A DNA stretch of 64,000 bases. It comes from Paraglaciecola algarum (GTDB lineage Bacteria > Pseudomonadota > Gammaproteobacteria > Enterobacterales > Alteromonadaceae). The notes below the pieces were generated by a model. It made no database searches. It saw only the letters and a list, made by a program, of their open reading frames with translations, and was not told the DNA's origin. This document shows, piece after piece, positions 1-9,205 of the stretch (position 1 is its first letter; every line of letters begins with the position of its first letter). Location of the stretch: positions 62,001 through 126,000 of the forward strand of contig NZ_JAKGAS010000004.1 of the NCBI RefSeq assembly GCF_021532655.1. Direction: 5' to 3'. A program made the translations under genes and the position numbers.

Positions 1-591
1 CTTTTTAACCTGATTTCTAGCCACAGAGGAATCATCTGCTATGAAGATAATTTTTTCTGTTTTATCTTCACTGGTATCAATTGTCGTTTCAAAGTCTGCA
101 CTCAAATCAGTGTTAACTGGTGATATTTCATTTAGGATTTTTTCTACATCTAAAATTTCAATTAGTTCATTTTCAATTTCAGTAACAGCCGTTAAATAAC
201 TTGCTCTACCACTACCTTTGGGAGGTGGCATAATAGAAGCCCAGTTGGTATTAATTATACGTTCTACTGAGCCTACCAAAAAACCTTGAACTGAACTGTT
301 GTATTCGGCAATGATAATAAAAGCAGTAGACAAATCTTCAATTTTTCTGCCGCCTGTGGCTAAACTCATATCGATAACCGAAATCGTCTGGCCACGAATA
401 TGAGCAATGCCCCTCACTAAGGCGTTTAACTTTGGCATGGATGTTAAAGGTGGGCATTGCAACACTTCCCTTACTTTAAACACGTTAATTCCAAATCGCT
501 GCTTGGAGTTAAGTTTAAAAAGCAACAATTCCAATCTGTTTTCACCAACAAGTTGAGTTCGTTGGTTAACTGAGTTAAGAATTTCAGACAT
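1..591 (-). CDS. cheV: Chemotaxis coupling protein CheV (3' end outside window)
   Basis: Reading the minus strand from an ATG at 589-591 gives at least 197 codons running off the left edge. Residues about 15-155 look like a CheW scaffold domain. After a short acidic linker a response-regulator receiver domain begins (IIFIADDSS, with the acidic pair that binds magnesium). CheW followed by receiver is the CheV architecture, which couples chemoreceptors to the CheA kinase. A good Shine-Dalgarno (TTGGAG) precedes the ATG. It is divergent from flgA, matching the usual gammaproteobacterial cheV/flgAMN arrangement, so cheR and the flgB rod-hook operon are expected to the left. Confidence 0.9.
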   Translation of the reverse strand, partial: MSEILNSVNQRTQLVGENRLELLLFKLNSKQRFGINVFKVREVLQCPPLTSMPKLNALVRGIAHIRGQTISVIDMSLATGGRKIEDLSTAFIIIAEYNSSVQGFLVGSVERIINTNWASIMPPPKGSGRASYLTAVTEIENELIEILDVEKILNEISPVNTDLSADFETTIDTSEDKTEKIIFIADDSSVARNQVKK

Positions 592-643
592 GTAACACTC
601 CAATAAGAATCAAAAGCGGCGCAGCTTTTGCTTAACCTAACTA

Positions 644-691
644 TAATTTAAATTAAAAGTATGAATTTATTCATATTTTTAATTTAAATTA
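644..691. repeat. Long AT-rich inverted repeat between cheV and flgA
   Basis: Two 22-nt arms (644-665 and 670-691) are reverse complements with a single G:U-type mismatch around a 4-nt loop. The element sits in the 186-bp gap between the divergent cheV and flgA genes, with a smaller hairpin (caaaagc/gcttttg) at 612-629 in the cheV leader. It may be an operator or promoter-separating structure. Its function is not known from the sequence. Confidence 0.6.
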
Positions 692-783
692 AAAACCGCT
701 ATTGATAAGTGACTGTATATTGACACTTATCAATACATTTAAATTTGTAGCCCTTAGCATAGACAAGTTAACCACAAGTGAAC

Positions 784-1494
784 ATGAAAAAATCATATTA
801 TTATCAAGTAGTAGTAAAATTAGCCATGTTCTTCGGCCTAACTATTAACGTTATAGCGGCCGAAACAGACATTCATTTAGCCAAACAACAATTAATCGCC
901 CAAGCGGAAAACTATATTGCGACTAAACTCACTGCCGAGTCACATAAAACAATTAAAGTTAACGCTATGCCAATCGACGATAGAATAAAAATTCCCGTTT
1001 GTCATTCAAAGTTAAATTTTAGTGTGAATAATGAATCAATTAACCAATCAAACATCACAGTTAAAGCCCAATGTAATGAAAATAATTGGTATATGTTTTT
1101 GGTCATAAAAGCGACTGAAATCCAACCTGTGGTTGTTTTAGCTAGTGCAGTCAGCCCGGGAACTCTATTAACAGAAAGCAATTTACGCATTATTCAAATG
1201 GATACTAAGCGCCTCAGAAGCACGACTTTTAGCGATATTGATGAAATAGTCGGTACCCGAATAAAACGCCGTGTGCCCGCCGGTAGACCGATTTCACCAA
1301 GTAACTTATGTTATGTATGCAAGGGGGATAGTGTAACAATTTCTGCTGTTTCAGAAGTCATGCATGTAAAAACTTCGGGAATTGCTTTAGAAGATGGTAA
1401 TATGGGCGATACAATAAGTGTTAAAAATAGTCGTTCTAGCAAGAGAATTAAGGCTAAAGTAGCAGACACAGGCCAAGTTGAAGTGAATATTTAG
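784..1494 (+). CDS. flgA: Flagellar P-ring assembly chaperone FlgA
   Basis: About 236 residues with an N-terminal signal peptide ending near VIAAETD, then a C-terminal SAF/ChapFlgA domain. The key phrases are the VLASAVSPGTLLTESNL and RRVPAGRPISPSNL segments, typical of FlgA. FlgA is a periplasmic chaperone for FlgI, the P-ring subunit around the flagellar rod. The ATG at 784 is preferred; a GTG two codons upstream (778) is possible, and neither has a strong ribosome site. It is followed by flgM and flgN, the standard order. Confidence 0.9.
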   Translation: MKKSYYYQVVVKLAMFFGLTINVIAAETDIHLAKQQLIAQAENYIATKLTAESHKTIKVNAMPIDDRIKIPVCHSKLNFSVNNESINQSNITVKAQCNENNWYMFLVIKATEIQPVVVLASAVSPGTLLTESNLRIIQMDTKRLRSTTFSDIDEIVGTRIKRRVPAGRPISPSNLCYVCKGDSVTISAVSEVMHVKTSGIALEDGNMGDTISVKNSRSSKRIKAKVADTGQVEVNI

Positions 1495-1545
1495 TTTGTA
1501 TTTCAAAGCGATACATTACTTGATTAGAGTTATTCAAATATTTGT

Positions 1546-1572
1546 TAAAGTTTTAGTAAACTAGGTCGATAA
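1546..1572 (+). promoter_or_regulatory. Sigma-28 (FliA) promoter of flgM
   Basis: TAAAGTTT at 1546-1553, an 11-nt spacer and GTCGATAA at 1565-1572 differ in one base from the FliA consensus TAAAGTTT-N11-GCCGATAA. It lies 35 nt before flgM. A FliA promoter on the anti-FliA gene is the known negative feedback of flagellar regulation. Confidence 0.85.
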
Positions 1573-1607
1573 ATAGGTGAGGGTAAATAAAGTAGTGAGT
1601 TTTTATT

Positions 1608-1940
1608 ATGTCTATTAATAATGTAAACAATGGTGGTGTTAAAACCCCAATTGATAATCAGAAGCTGAACCAACAGCAGCAAGCACAGAATAATAGTGCT
1701 CAGCAAGCTAGCACTCAGAAAACTGCGGCTACTGCTGTTCGCCAAGATTCAGTGTCTTTAACCTCTTCTGCTCAGCAATTAAGCCAAGTTCAGAAGAAAG
1801 GCTCTGAAGCGCCTGTTAATCAGGAAAAGGTCGATAAATTGAAAAAAGCTATCCAAAATGGCGAATATCAAATCAATGCCGAATCTTTAGCGAAAAAAAT
1901 ATCTGCATTAGAGTCAGAAATATTTGGTACTAAGGCGTAA
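1608..1940 (+). CDS. flgM: Anti-sigma-28 factor FlgM
   Basis: 110 residues, the usual FlgM size. It has a polar, disordered Gln/Asn/Ser-rich N-terminal half and a helical C-terminal half with the motif SVSLTSSAQQL and KVDKLKKAIQNGEYQINAE, characteristic of the sigma-28-binding part. FlgM holds FliA inactive until the hook is finished, then is exported through the flagellar apparatus. It has its own FliA-type promoter just upstream and sits between flgA and flgN. Confidence 0.93.
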   Translation: MSINNVNNGGVKTPIDNQKLNQQQQAQNNSAQQASTQKTAATAVRQDSVSLTSSAQQLSQVQKKGSEAPVNQEKVDKLKKAIQNGEYQINAESLAKKISALESEIFGTKA

Positions 1941-1982
1941 TGACAGCATAATGTACGCTGTCATTCACTCTGGTACCTTTTT

Positions 1983-2411
1983 ATGTCTGAATTAAAAAAA
2001 GCAATAATAGATCAACATAATTCTTTACAAGAACTACAACAAACCTTAGAAACCGAACTTCATTTAATCAGTAGCCGAGATGCAGAATCTTTAATTAATC
2101 TGCTTAAAACCAAAGAAAGTCTACTCGATTCAATACAACAACAAGACTCGGTAATTGAAAAGCTCTACACCCAATCTGCCCCAGAACTACAAAATAGCCC
2201 TGAAATAGTTGGCTTATTTGATCAAGCCAAAGAAATGGTGGCTCAATGCCAATTTCGAACCCAAATCAATCAAACCGCTATCGAACAAGGACAATTGCGC
2301 TTAGAGCACTTAAGAAACTTATTACTTGAGTCTCGAGCTAAAGAATCTATGACTTATGATAAAAGTGGCAGAACGAAAGGTGGCAGTTCAGGTGGTGGAA
2401 TAAGTGCTTAG
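1983..2411 (+). CDS. flgN: Flagellar export chaperone FlgN
   Basis: 142 residues, almost entirely helical with heptad-like Leu and Gln patterns (LQELQQTLETELHLISSRDA, LLKTKESLLDSI), which is typical of the FlgN family that escorts the hook-junction proteins FlgK and FlgL to the export gate. It lies 42 nt after flgM. The C-terminus ends in a short Gly/Ser-rich tail. A three-fold 7-bp tandem repeat (agctaca) follows the gene at about 2428-2448. Confidence 0.88.
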   Translation: MSELKKAIIDQHNSLQELQQTLETELHLISSRDAESLINLLKTKESLLDSIQQQDSVIEKLYTQSAPELQNSPEIVGLFDQAKEMVAQCQFRTQINQTAIEQGQLRLEHLRNLLLESRAKESMTYDKSGRTKGGSSGGGISA

Positions 2412-2513
2412 GAGCTACGAGCCTTCTAGCTACAAGCTACAAGCTACAAAAAGAATATCAATCAGGCTAGCAATATCACGTCTTTTTAGCTCAGCGCTCG
2501 ATTCCTCGTTAAC

Positions 2514-3002
2514 TCAATAATAATGAACTTTTTTTACCTGTCTAGGCCGAGCGGTTGACAGGTAAATATCATTAACCAATTTAAAATCTAACTCTAGCTC
2601 AGTGGCATAAGTATCTTCACCTACTGGGTAACTTTTAATCACTTTTGCCCCGCGGATGACACCTTGAACAGTGCTGTCTAAACGAGTATCTTCAAGCACT
2701 AAACTAGATAATGATTGACCACCGTCAACTTTTTGGCCATATACTTGCTCCGTTAGTTCTCGATATGCATCTAACTTCGAAGCTTTTAATGCCATTAACA
2801 TCTTACCTGCTTGGCTATTACCTTTTTGTTCCGAAATAGGTGCATAACCAATTGCTGAAATCACTGGGAAAGTCTCTGGTTCAAGGGTTTCCCACTCAAT
2901 ATGTTTATCAAACATACTAGAACAACCGGCAAAACATATCACCAATGAGGCAACAAGCATCCTAGTGACTAATTTAAACTTCGCTACTTTTTGTTCTTTC
3001 AC
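2514..3002 (-). CDS. flgP: Flagellar outer-membrane lipoprotein FlgP (LPP20 family)
   Basis: 162 residues with a lipoprotein signal peptide (lipobox CFAGC, cysteine at about residue 27) followed by an LPP20-type domain (IGYAPIS, AGKMLMALKASKLDAYRELTEQVYG). FlgP belongs to the outer-membrane-associated disc seen in Vibrio and relatives with sheathed or high-torque flagella. The GTG start at 3000-3002 is chosen because an AGGA motif lies eight bases before it. It is divergent from flgT, with which it works. A flgO homologue, which usually accompanies flgP, is not present in the adjacent gaps. Confidence 0.85.
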   Translation of the reverse strand: MKEQKVAKFKLVTRMLVASLVICFAGCSSMFDKHIEWETLEPETFPVISAIGYAPISEQKGNSQAGKMLMALKASKLDAYRELTEQVYGQKVDGGQSLSSLVLEDTRLDSTVQGVIRGAKVIKSYPVGEDTYATELELDFKLVNDIYLSTARPRQVKKVHYY

Positions 3003-3259
3003 AGTGTTAATCCTGATTATCTATTAACTTAAGTCATCAAACCTTAGGTTCAACAAGTCCAACTATGAGTTAATGAATAGCAATATTCATACCCAAAAAT
3101 TTTTATTCCCTTTACTCAGTATTTTTTAACTAAAAAGAAACAGAAAAGCAGGTACGCTTTGTGCTTAACCTATCTAAAAAATGAGTTTATTTGACTATTT
3201 GACACATAGCCAAACTTCAATCACCGCTCATCTATCGTTTATTAAAAAAGGCATTTGAA

Positions 3260-4417
3260 ATGACTTGGTTAAAATTATCAAAATTTCTAATCAGTATTTG
3301 GCTACTAATTTGTTGTCAATCTGCATTTGGCATATGGTTTGACGCCACAGGTCAAGCAGTGATCCACGATGGTAATAAGGCAATTGCCAGACAACAAGCC
3401 ACCCAAGAAGCAATCAAACAAGCCTTGATGTTTGCGGGAGCCTCAGTAAAAAGTGTGCAACACATGGCAAATGGCTTATTACAAGATGACAAATTTGAAG
3501 TTGTGAGTTCTGGAGAAGTGGGTAATATCGAATTGATAGACGAAATCTATCATGGAGACATAGTGACGGTGTCTGTGCGAGTGGATATATTTCCCCAGTC
3601 CATAGCCTGCAATGCATCTGATTATAAAAAAAATGTCACTACTACTTGGTATCAACTTAGAAATCGTCAACAAGCCTCAGTTGGCAATATGTACGATTTT
3701 GGCAAGATATTAGCTCAACAACTACAACTAGGATCACGTAGTTCTGCCAAGTACTCAACTATCTCCCAGTTAGAGCCCTACTATTTAGCTCCAGATAACA
3801 GTCAATTGAAATCCAGTGCCTTCAACTTAGCTAAAAAAACACACGCACAATTTGTATTATTTGGTGAAGTCACCAAGTTTGGGGTGACATCGGAACAATC
3901 TTCTAGCCTGAAATTTTGGGAGCAGGCTCAGAATAATCGAAATTTAGCTCTTGCTGTATCACTTGTTGATGGCGTATCAGGGGAATTGATTTTTCAAGAT
4001 CAGCTCGAGTTTACCGCTCCTTGGGGGTTTGATTTACATCAAGATATCAACGCAGATAACCTAACCTTTTGGGAAAGTGATTTTGGCATAGCCAGCCAAA
4101 AACTACTGCAAGATTTAAATGACAAAATTGACGACTCTATTAGTTGTCTTCCTGCTTACGGCAGAGTAATAAATGTGGCCAGTGAGCAAATCACTATTAA
4201 TATCGGCAAACACAATGGCGTAAAAGCAGGTGACAAGTTAACTTTATTTCAAGTTAATCAGGTTTACGATGACAATAATCAGGCATTTAAACAATTTTAT
4301 CTGCACCCTGAGAAGGTTTTGGTAAAAACTGTGTTTGCTAATAATGCTATTTTAATTTCTGAAAATGGCGCGCCATTGGCGAATATTCAACCAAACGACT
4401 TTGTTGCCAGACGATAG
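3260..4417 (+). CDS. flgT: Flagellar H-ring protein FlgT
   Basis: 385 residues with a signal peptide (ending near QSAFG), an N-terminal domain beginning with WFDATGQAVI and the ARQQATQEAIKQAL helix, a middle domain, and a C-terminal beta-rich domain (GRVINVASEQITINIGKHNGV and KVLVKTVFANNAILI). This is the three-domain plan of FlgT, the periplasmic protein that forms the H ring of polar, sodium-driven flagella. The start is an ATG with AAAAAGG upstream. It is divergent from flgP and followed by a tRNA gene. Confidence 0.88.
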   Translation: MTWLKLSKFLISIWLLICCQSAFGIWFDATGQAVIHDGNKAIARQQATQEAIKQALMFAGASVKSVQHMANGLLQDDKFEVVSSGEVGNIELIDEIYHGDIVTVSVRVDIFPQSIACNASDYKKNVTTTWYQLRNRQQASVGNMYDFGKILAQQLQLGSRSSAKYSTISQLEPYYLAPDNSQLKSSAFNLAKKTHAQFVLFGEVTKFGVTSEQSSSLKFWEQAQNNRNLALAVSLVDGVSGELIFQDQLEFTAPWGFDLHQDINADNLTFWESDFGIASQKLLQDLNDKIDDSISCLPAYGRVINVASEQITINIGKHNGVKAGDKLTLFQVNQVYDDNNQAFKQFYLHPEKVLVKTVFANNAILISENGAPLANIQPNDFVARR

Positions 4418-4464
4418 AGGTTTCAATCACTTGTAGGCTAAGCCATAATGCAGCTCAAAATGAA

Positions 4465-4539
4465 GTCCCCGTAGTTTAATGGATAAAACAAGGCCCTCCT
4501 AAGGCTTAGATCTTGGTTCGATTCCAGGTGGGGACGCCA
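4465..4539 (+). tRNA. tRNA-Arg, anticodon CCT
   Basis: A 75-nt cloverleaf with encoded CCA. The acceptor stem is GTCCCCG paired with TGGGGAC, the anticodon stem 4491-4495/4503-4507 surrounds the loop CTCCTAA (anticodon CCT at 4498-4500), and the T stem CTTGG/CCAGG surrounds TTCGATT. The stems close fully apart from G:U pairs. It reads AGG codons. No integrase or duplicated 3' end is seen beside it, so it is not obviously used as an attachment site here. Confidence 0.95.
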
Positions 4540-4730
4540 TTTAACAGTATCACCATTTAATTATGGTTGACCTGCACCTACGTCCACAATGTTTTTAGAA
4601 ACCGTCAGGCCAAATAGTATATTTTCACAAGTTAATCCAAATACACTGATTTTTATCTCTATTGGTATTGATACATATGTAATAACCAAATTTATTGTAA
4701 TACTCGATATACACTCGGCTCAAATGAGTC

Positions 4731-4927
4731 ATACCATCCCACGTTAATAAGTGATCACTCAGCGAGAGTTTAAAAGGAATGCCCCAACGGGTATTGCGCC
4801 AATCTTTGTTAAAAAGAGCGAGTTCTCGCTATTTGAAAGGGAACCACCATTACATGCACAGCGATGCCTTAATCAAAAAAACGCTGGGCACATTCTGAGT
4901 GGGCAATTAGTAATGCGGATTAGTATA
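4731..4927. repeat. MITE-like element, longer relative of the one at 18.65 kb
   Basis: The left part (about 4731-4777) and right part (about 4886-4927) each align with the two ends of the 97-bp palindromic element at 18648-18744. Shared pieces are cactcagcgaga(g)tttaaaagg and cattctgagtg, plus the degenerate ends ataccat...taataag and tagtaatgcggattagtata. About 105 bp of extra sequence lies in between. An open frame can be read across it, but it shows no family features. It occupies most of the 450-bp gap between tRNA-Arg and the M50 protease gene. Confidence 0.6.
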
Positions 4928-4990
4928 AAGGTCGTAGTTTTACTTTCTAAAAGAACGCACCTTCCCTCTCCCCAGAGGAAAGAAGATAAC

Positions 4991-6088
4991 TTAACTATTC
5001 AATATTTTTAGCGGTAGAGACAAAGCATCGTTATCGGTTTGGCCCACCAGCCAAATAATCGCGCTTAGGCCGCCAATCGTCAGCACGTACCAAATAATAG
5101 ACACAACTTGCGCATAACGATTAAGAGGCAATAAATCACTCAAGTGCCTGCGTTTGTATTCAAAGAAAATTTCTACGCTACCAATGGCCAGTAAAAACCC
5201 TAACAAGGCTAAACCAAACTGATAACTAATATACACACCTAATGCCGCGCCTAAGGCACAAGCGATAATGCCCACCCGCGAGTTAATCGAAAACGCGATA
5301 CTTTTTAGTACGTGGCCACCATCTAAAGGCAATACCGGCAACATATTAAATAAGTTCAACAAAGCATTAAATACCGCCAAGCCTGCCAGTATTTCTAAAT
5401 CGGTGATCCAGTATCCCACTAAACAAGCCACAGACAATATCAAGCCAAAAAACGGCCCCATAATAGATATAACAATATCTTGCCAACGGGTATTAATTTT
5501 TTCGTCGCTAAGGGCTAAACCACCCACAAAAGGAATAAGGTAAATACCTTTGGTTTTTAAGCCAAAGTACTTCATGGCCTTAATATGACCATATTCATGG
5601 AACACCAAACAAAGGATGAGCGCAATGGCAAACTCGATAGAAAACAGCCAGCTATAAGCGGCTAAACTGCCCGCCGCAAACAACACCTTTATCACCTTAG
5701 CGCTCTTTAACAACTTTAAACCCAGTCCGGCCATACCGATAAAACTAAACTTTATCGGTTGCTTTTTGCCTGGGTCTACTTGCCTTTGTTCTATGTCTTT
5801 TTCAACTAGGCTGTTTTCATCAACCAATTCATCATTCGCCAGCAACTTGAATTTCAGATCAAAAGGCTGCCATTGCAACGAACCACTTAATTCAACACGT
5901 ATTTCGCCCTGCTCGCTTTGCAATGAAAATTGATGAACAAAAGGGTTACTGTCATCACTTTGGTTAGCACTAGCAGTTGCGTCAATTTGCGACACACATT
6001 GATCGCCCCAAAAAAGCTGCTGCCAACCCGCCATAGACCCTTCTAATTTTAGGGACTTACCCAAACACTCTACTTCTAATAACTGCAC
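4991..6088 (-). CDS. Site-2-type membrane protease, M50 family
   Basis: 365 residues. A cytosolic N-terminal part of about 115 residues is followed by five or six membrane segments. The zinc-binding HExxH motif appears as HEYGH, with the second motif LPLDGGH supplying the aspartate ligand, in the order expected for intramembrane zinc proteases of peptidase family M50. The substrate is unknown. No PDZ domain is present, so this is not RseP. The gene stands alone between a repeat-rich gap and a stretch of gene relics. Confidence 0.85.
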   Translation of the reverse strand: MQLLEVECLGKSLKLEGSMAGWQQLFWGDQCVSQIDATASANQSDDSNPFVHQFSLQSEQGEIRVELSGSLQWQPFDLKFKLLANDELVDENSLVEKDIEQRQVDPGKKQPIKFSFIGMAGLGLKLLKSAKVIKVLFAAGSLAAYSWLFSIEFAIALILCLVFHEYGHIKAMKYFGLKTKGIYLIPFVGGLALSDEKINTRWQDIVISIMGPFFGLILSVACLVGYWITDLEILAGLAVFNALLNLFNMLPVLPLDGGHVLKSIAFSINSRVGIIACALGAALGVYISYQFGLALLGFLLAIGSVEIFFEYKRRHLSDLLPLNRYAQVVSIIWYVLTIGGLSAIIWLVGQTDNDALSLPLKILNS

Positions 6089-6225
6089 TGTTCAAACTCA
6101 CATAACTCAACACAAAAACCCTAGGGCGATTATTCCTATTTATTTGAAATGAACAAGGTTTATTGAGAATAAATGTAGAAAAGGACTGATACTCAAACAT
6201 AAGGTTTGACCAGCACAAGGCTATC

Positions 6226-6375
6226 CTAACTTGCCAAACAACCACTTTTTAATGCAGCCTTCAAAGTCCGCTCGTTGTCGTTTGATAACATATTTTTAAG
6301 ATTATAAGCCAAGCAAAGATAACCGGCTGTAGCGCCTTGTTTCATTTGGAGTTGGATTTCGATGATGTTGGACAT
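6226..6375 (-). pseudogene. Short gene relic, possibly transposase 3' end
   Basis: A 49-codon frame from an ATG at 6373-6375 contains ATAGYLCLAYNLKNML, which resembles the helical C-terminal end of some DDE transposases. There is no room for the rest of such a gene and no start signal. It directly follows the methyltransferase relic, so both seem to be debris of past insertions. The identity is weak. Confidence 0.3.
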
Positions 6376-6381
6376 GATTAA

Positions 6382-6687
6382 TTACCTATCAACCAGCGGG
6401 TTTAGTTTTGACATCTTTATTACTTCTTTAACTTTTAGTATTTCAATCGCTGGTTCAACCGCATACACACTCGAGTTATTTTCACATTTATTACCAATAG
6501 CAAGCTTAGTGGCAAGATAACTCGCGTCTCTACCTACCCCAGCGCCAACATCAAGAGTGTTCACATTTGGCTGTTGTAGAACTACATCTAAATGATGAGA
6601 CCAAACCATATGCACATCATTAAATTAGAGAGCCAAATACTGCGACGCTATCTCACGTACTTGATTGTTGTAATAATCGTTAGACAA
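6382..6687 (-). pseudogene. Decayed class I SAM-dependent methyltransferase
   Basis: Reading from about 6687, the frame gives an N-terminal YYNNQVREIASQYLAL, an in-frame TAA, then FNDVHMVWSHHLD and the SAM-binding motif LDVGAGVGRDASYLATKL, with YAVEPA for motif II. Intact relatives are two to three times longer. Here the frame stops at 6382 shortly after motif II, so the gene is both interrupted by a stop codon and truncated. The region from here to 7009 holds nothing else recognisable and is AT-rich. Confidence 0.7.
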
Positions 6688-7009
6688 GTTAATCCTTTAA
6701 AATACGCAACACGGGAATAATTCAGAACCTAAAAGGCATCACCAGCCTTAGAGTAATATCTATGATAATTACAAAAAAAACCATTATTGAATAATAGTTT
6801 CAACAGCTTAGCACTTAACACCCATAAAAAATTCCTAATAAAATTTGCACACAATAGCAATGAATTCATATATTTAGCACTATACCTTCGTAATTATTGA
6901 TCATTTAATCGTCATATTTTTGCCATCAAAATGCAGTGTTTTATTTTTAAAATGTTTTCTACAAGTCAATCTAGGTTTGTTCAAACTAACTAAAAAATAG
7001 GAAACAAAA

Positions 7010-8995
7010 ATGTCACGGTCAATTTTTACAAAAACCATTATTTCACTAACGTTATTAGGAGCGTTAGCTGGATGTGAGGGGGATAAAACTTATGTTACTA
7101 ACGTGGTGGAAGAAGTGGTTGAACCAGAGCCTGATGACACGACTCCACCAGAACCTGTAGTTTACAGTGAATTTAAAATTGGCTTATTACCCGACACTCA
7201 AGGTGGTAGCGATGCACAAGGCCAAGCACATGTGGCAATGCATCCTATGGCTGAGGTGTTAGAGCACCAAGCAGCAGCCGGGGTAGATATGATTATTGCA
7301 CTTGGTGATTTAACCGATGGCGGGTCAGAGCTAGAGTTTGCCGAATGGCGCTCGGTTGCCGACAGTTACAGCGAACAAGGTATTGAGTTTTTACCGGTAA
7401 TGGGTAATCACGAAACCAGTTATGCTTATACCTATAACTGGATTGAGAATATGAAAAACTTCATTCCAGAAGATGCCGTGCACATGCCCGGTTATGAGTG
7501 GGTGAACTATTATGTGATACGGGAAAATGTGCTGGTAATTGGTTTAGCCTATTACAATTTACCCATTGCTTTTGACTGGATCAAACAAGTGGTACTCGAA
7601 AACGAAGACCAAGTTGAACATATAGTGGTGGCCAGTCACGATGGCTTAATTGGTGCTAAGTATGGTCAAACCCGCGAGCAAATTGTTGACGGTACCAAAG
7701 ATGATGCTTGGGTTTACGATGTACAACCCAAAATTCGTGACTTTTTTGCCTCGCGAGATGTGATTTATGTACAGGGCCACGAGCATCAATATCAACGTTC
7801 TTTGATTAGTTCACAAACGGCATTAACCACTTTACCATCAAGTTCTACGCCAACTGGTGGCAATTATAAAATGAATACTTACACCCAAATCATGGCAGGT
7901 AATGCTTCTTACAAAGGTTATGAGTTTCGCTTTGGTGAGCGCGATTTAGTACAAATGATAGTATCCCAAAAAAATGCCACCTTGAGCAGTGGCTCTACGC
8001 ATTATGATGTTAACTCGTCGCTACTAACGTTTAACCAAGATCGCGTTGATTATCAGTCTTACTTTGCCGAGCATACCGCTAAGTCAAACGCTGACGACCA
8101 AGCATTTGACGCCAATTGGCAAATGATGGATAAGTTTTCACGCACCACTAACCGCTGCGAAACCGTGGTCTATCCCAGCTCCATATTAGCCGACACACGA
8201 CCGGTTTTAGTGTTGTCGCCTGAATACATCTCTAACGATTGTTTTGCCGATGATGGCACTTATGCCAGTTTAATAGGCGGCGAAAACAATACATTTAACC
8301 GCACCGACACCCGTACCCGAGACATGGGTATCACTCCTGGTTTTAGCCGCGCCGAAACCCTAAACGACTTAGTGCGTTTGGCCTTTCAGTGGTTGTATCA
8401 ATACCACGAACGCTGGTCGCCCAACTTAAACAGTGCCGCTCGGGTTATACCTGATTACGAGAATGACGAAATGATCATTCCCGAAACTACTATCGATCTA
8501 AAAGAGCATGTGGCTCTTAGCTGGACTCCTGCGCATAACACCGCGTCAGACATTTTAATTATTAGTGGCACTCAAAACCAAACTGGTACTTATCAAGATG
8601 ATTACGGGGTAGTAAAAGACATTGAAGTCGACGCAGGTTTAGCCTTGTCGCAAACCGATGGTTCGGAAAAGCAACCTATAAAACTACCCACCAGCGCGAC
8701 TAAATCGTGGGACATCAGCTCTGCCGTGGCCGATACCTTTGCTGTAAGCTTTACCGCACCAGAAACCATAGATGCTGCAACAGTTACTCTAGCTAGCAAA
8801 GGTAACGAATGGGTAGCCATTGCCCCAGCCGAATGTGTAGTGGATAGCCCGTGGAACGAAAGTTATTTAACCCAAGCCCCAACCCGAGACGCAAGTTGTA
8901 GTGACGTGCCACTAGTGGGTTACGACAGTACATTTGGCAACCGTTGGTGGGTCGTGCTTAATGCAGATACAGAGCTAGCTTTGATCAACCTTTAA
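7010..8995 (+). CDS. Calcineurin-like metallophosphoesterase lipoprotein
   Basis: 661 residues. The lipobox LAGC (cysteine near residue 22) is followed by an acidic and proline-rich linker (EPEPDDTTPPEP). The metallophosphoesterase core shows the ordered motifs DTQG, GDLTDGG, GNHE, VVASHDG and GHEHQYQR that bind the two metals, at about residues 60-265. The C-terminal 350 residues are not assigned; they may form beta domains. It is probably anchored at the outer membrane and acts on phosphoesters in the periplasm or outside. An ATG with AGGAAAC upstream supports the start, and a terminator follows. Confidence 0.8.
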   Translation: MSRSIFTKTIISLTLLGALAGCEGDKTYVTNVVEEVVEPEPDDTTPPEPVVYSEFKIGLLPDTQGGSDAQGQAHVAMHPMAEVLEHQAAAGVDMIIALGDLTDGGSELEFAEWRSVADSYSEQGIEFLPVMGNHETSYAYTYNWIENMKNFIPEDAVHMPGYEWVNYYVIRENVLVIGLAYYNLPIAFDWIKQVVLENEDQVEHIVVASHDGLIGAKYGQTREQIVDGTKDDAWVYDVQPKIRDFFASRDVIYVQGHEHQYQRSLISSQTALTTLPSSSTPTGGNYKMNTYTQIMAGNASYKGYEFRFGERDLVQMIVSQKNATLSSGSTHYDVNSSLLTFNQDRVDYQSYFAEHTAKSNADDQAFDANWQMMDKFSRTTNRCETVVYPSSILADTRPVLVLSPEYISNDCFADDGTYASLIGGENNTFNRTDTRTRDMGITPGFSRAETLNDLVRLAFQWLYQYHERWSPNLNSAARVIPDYENDEMIIPETTIDLKEHVALSWTPAHNTASDILIISGTQNQTGTYQDDYGVVKDIEVDAGLALSQTDGSEKQPIKLPTSATKSWDISSAVADTFAVSFTAPETIDAATVTLASKGNEWVAIAPAECVVDSPWNESYLTQAPTRDASCSDVPLVGYDSTFGNRWWVVLNADTELALINL

Positions 8996-9042
8996 CTGGC
9001 CTTTAGTTGGTTTAAAGTCAACAGGCTTAACACCCTTAAAAT

Positions 9043-9082
9043 ACCTAGGCTGGTAGCTTTTTAGCAGCCTAGGTTTTTTTTC
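9043..9082 (+). terminator. Rho-independent terminator after the metallophosphoesterase gene
   Basis: A 10-bp perfect stem (acctaggctg/cagcctaggt, 9043-9052 and 9065-9074) is followed by a run of T. Confidence 0.85.
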
Positions 9083-9205
9083 TAATTTACTTAAAAACTT
9101 ACTTTATAATTCATTTTTTAATTTGAAGCTCATTCCGCTATCCCATTATTTAATTAGCTATGTATAATCAAAGGCATAAATTCCCAATAGTTAGTAAAAG
9201 ATAGA

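Noticed and set aside
4465..4539. tRNA-Arg as integration site of an island
   Set aside because: No integrase and no direct repeat of the tRNA 3' end in the following sequence.
4751..5011. Open frame of 86 codons after tRNA-Arg
   Set aside because: It runs through a MITE-like repeat and into the end of the M50 gene on the other strand, begins without a ribosome site and shows no family features.
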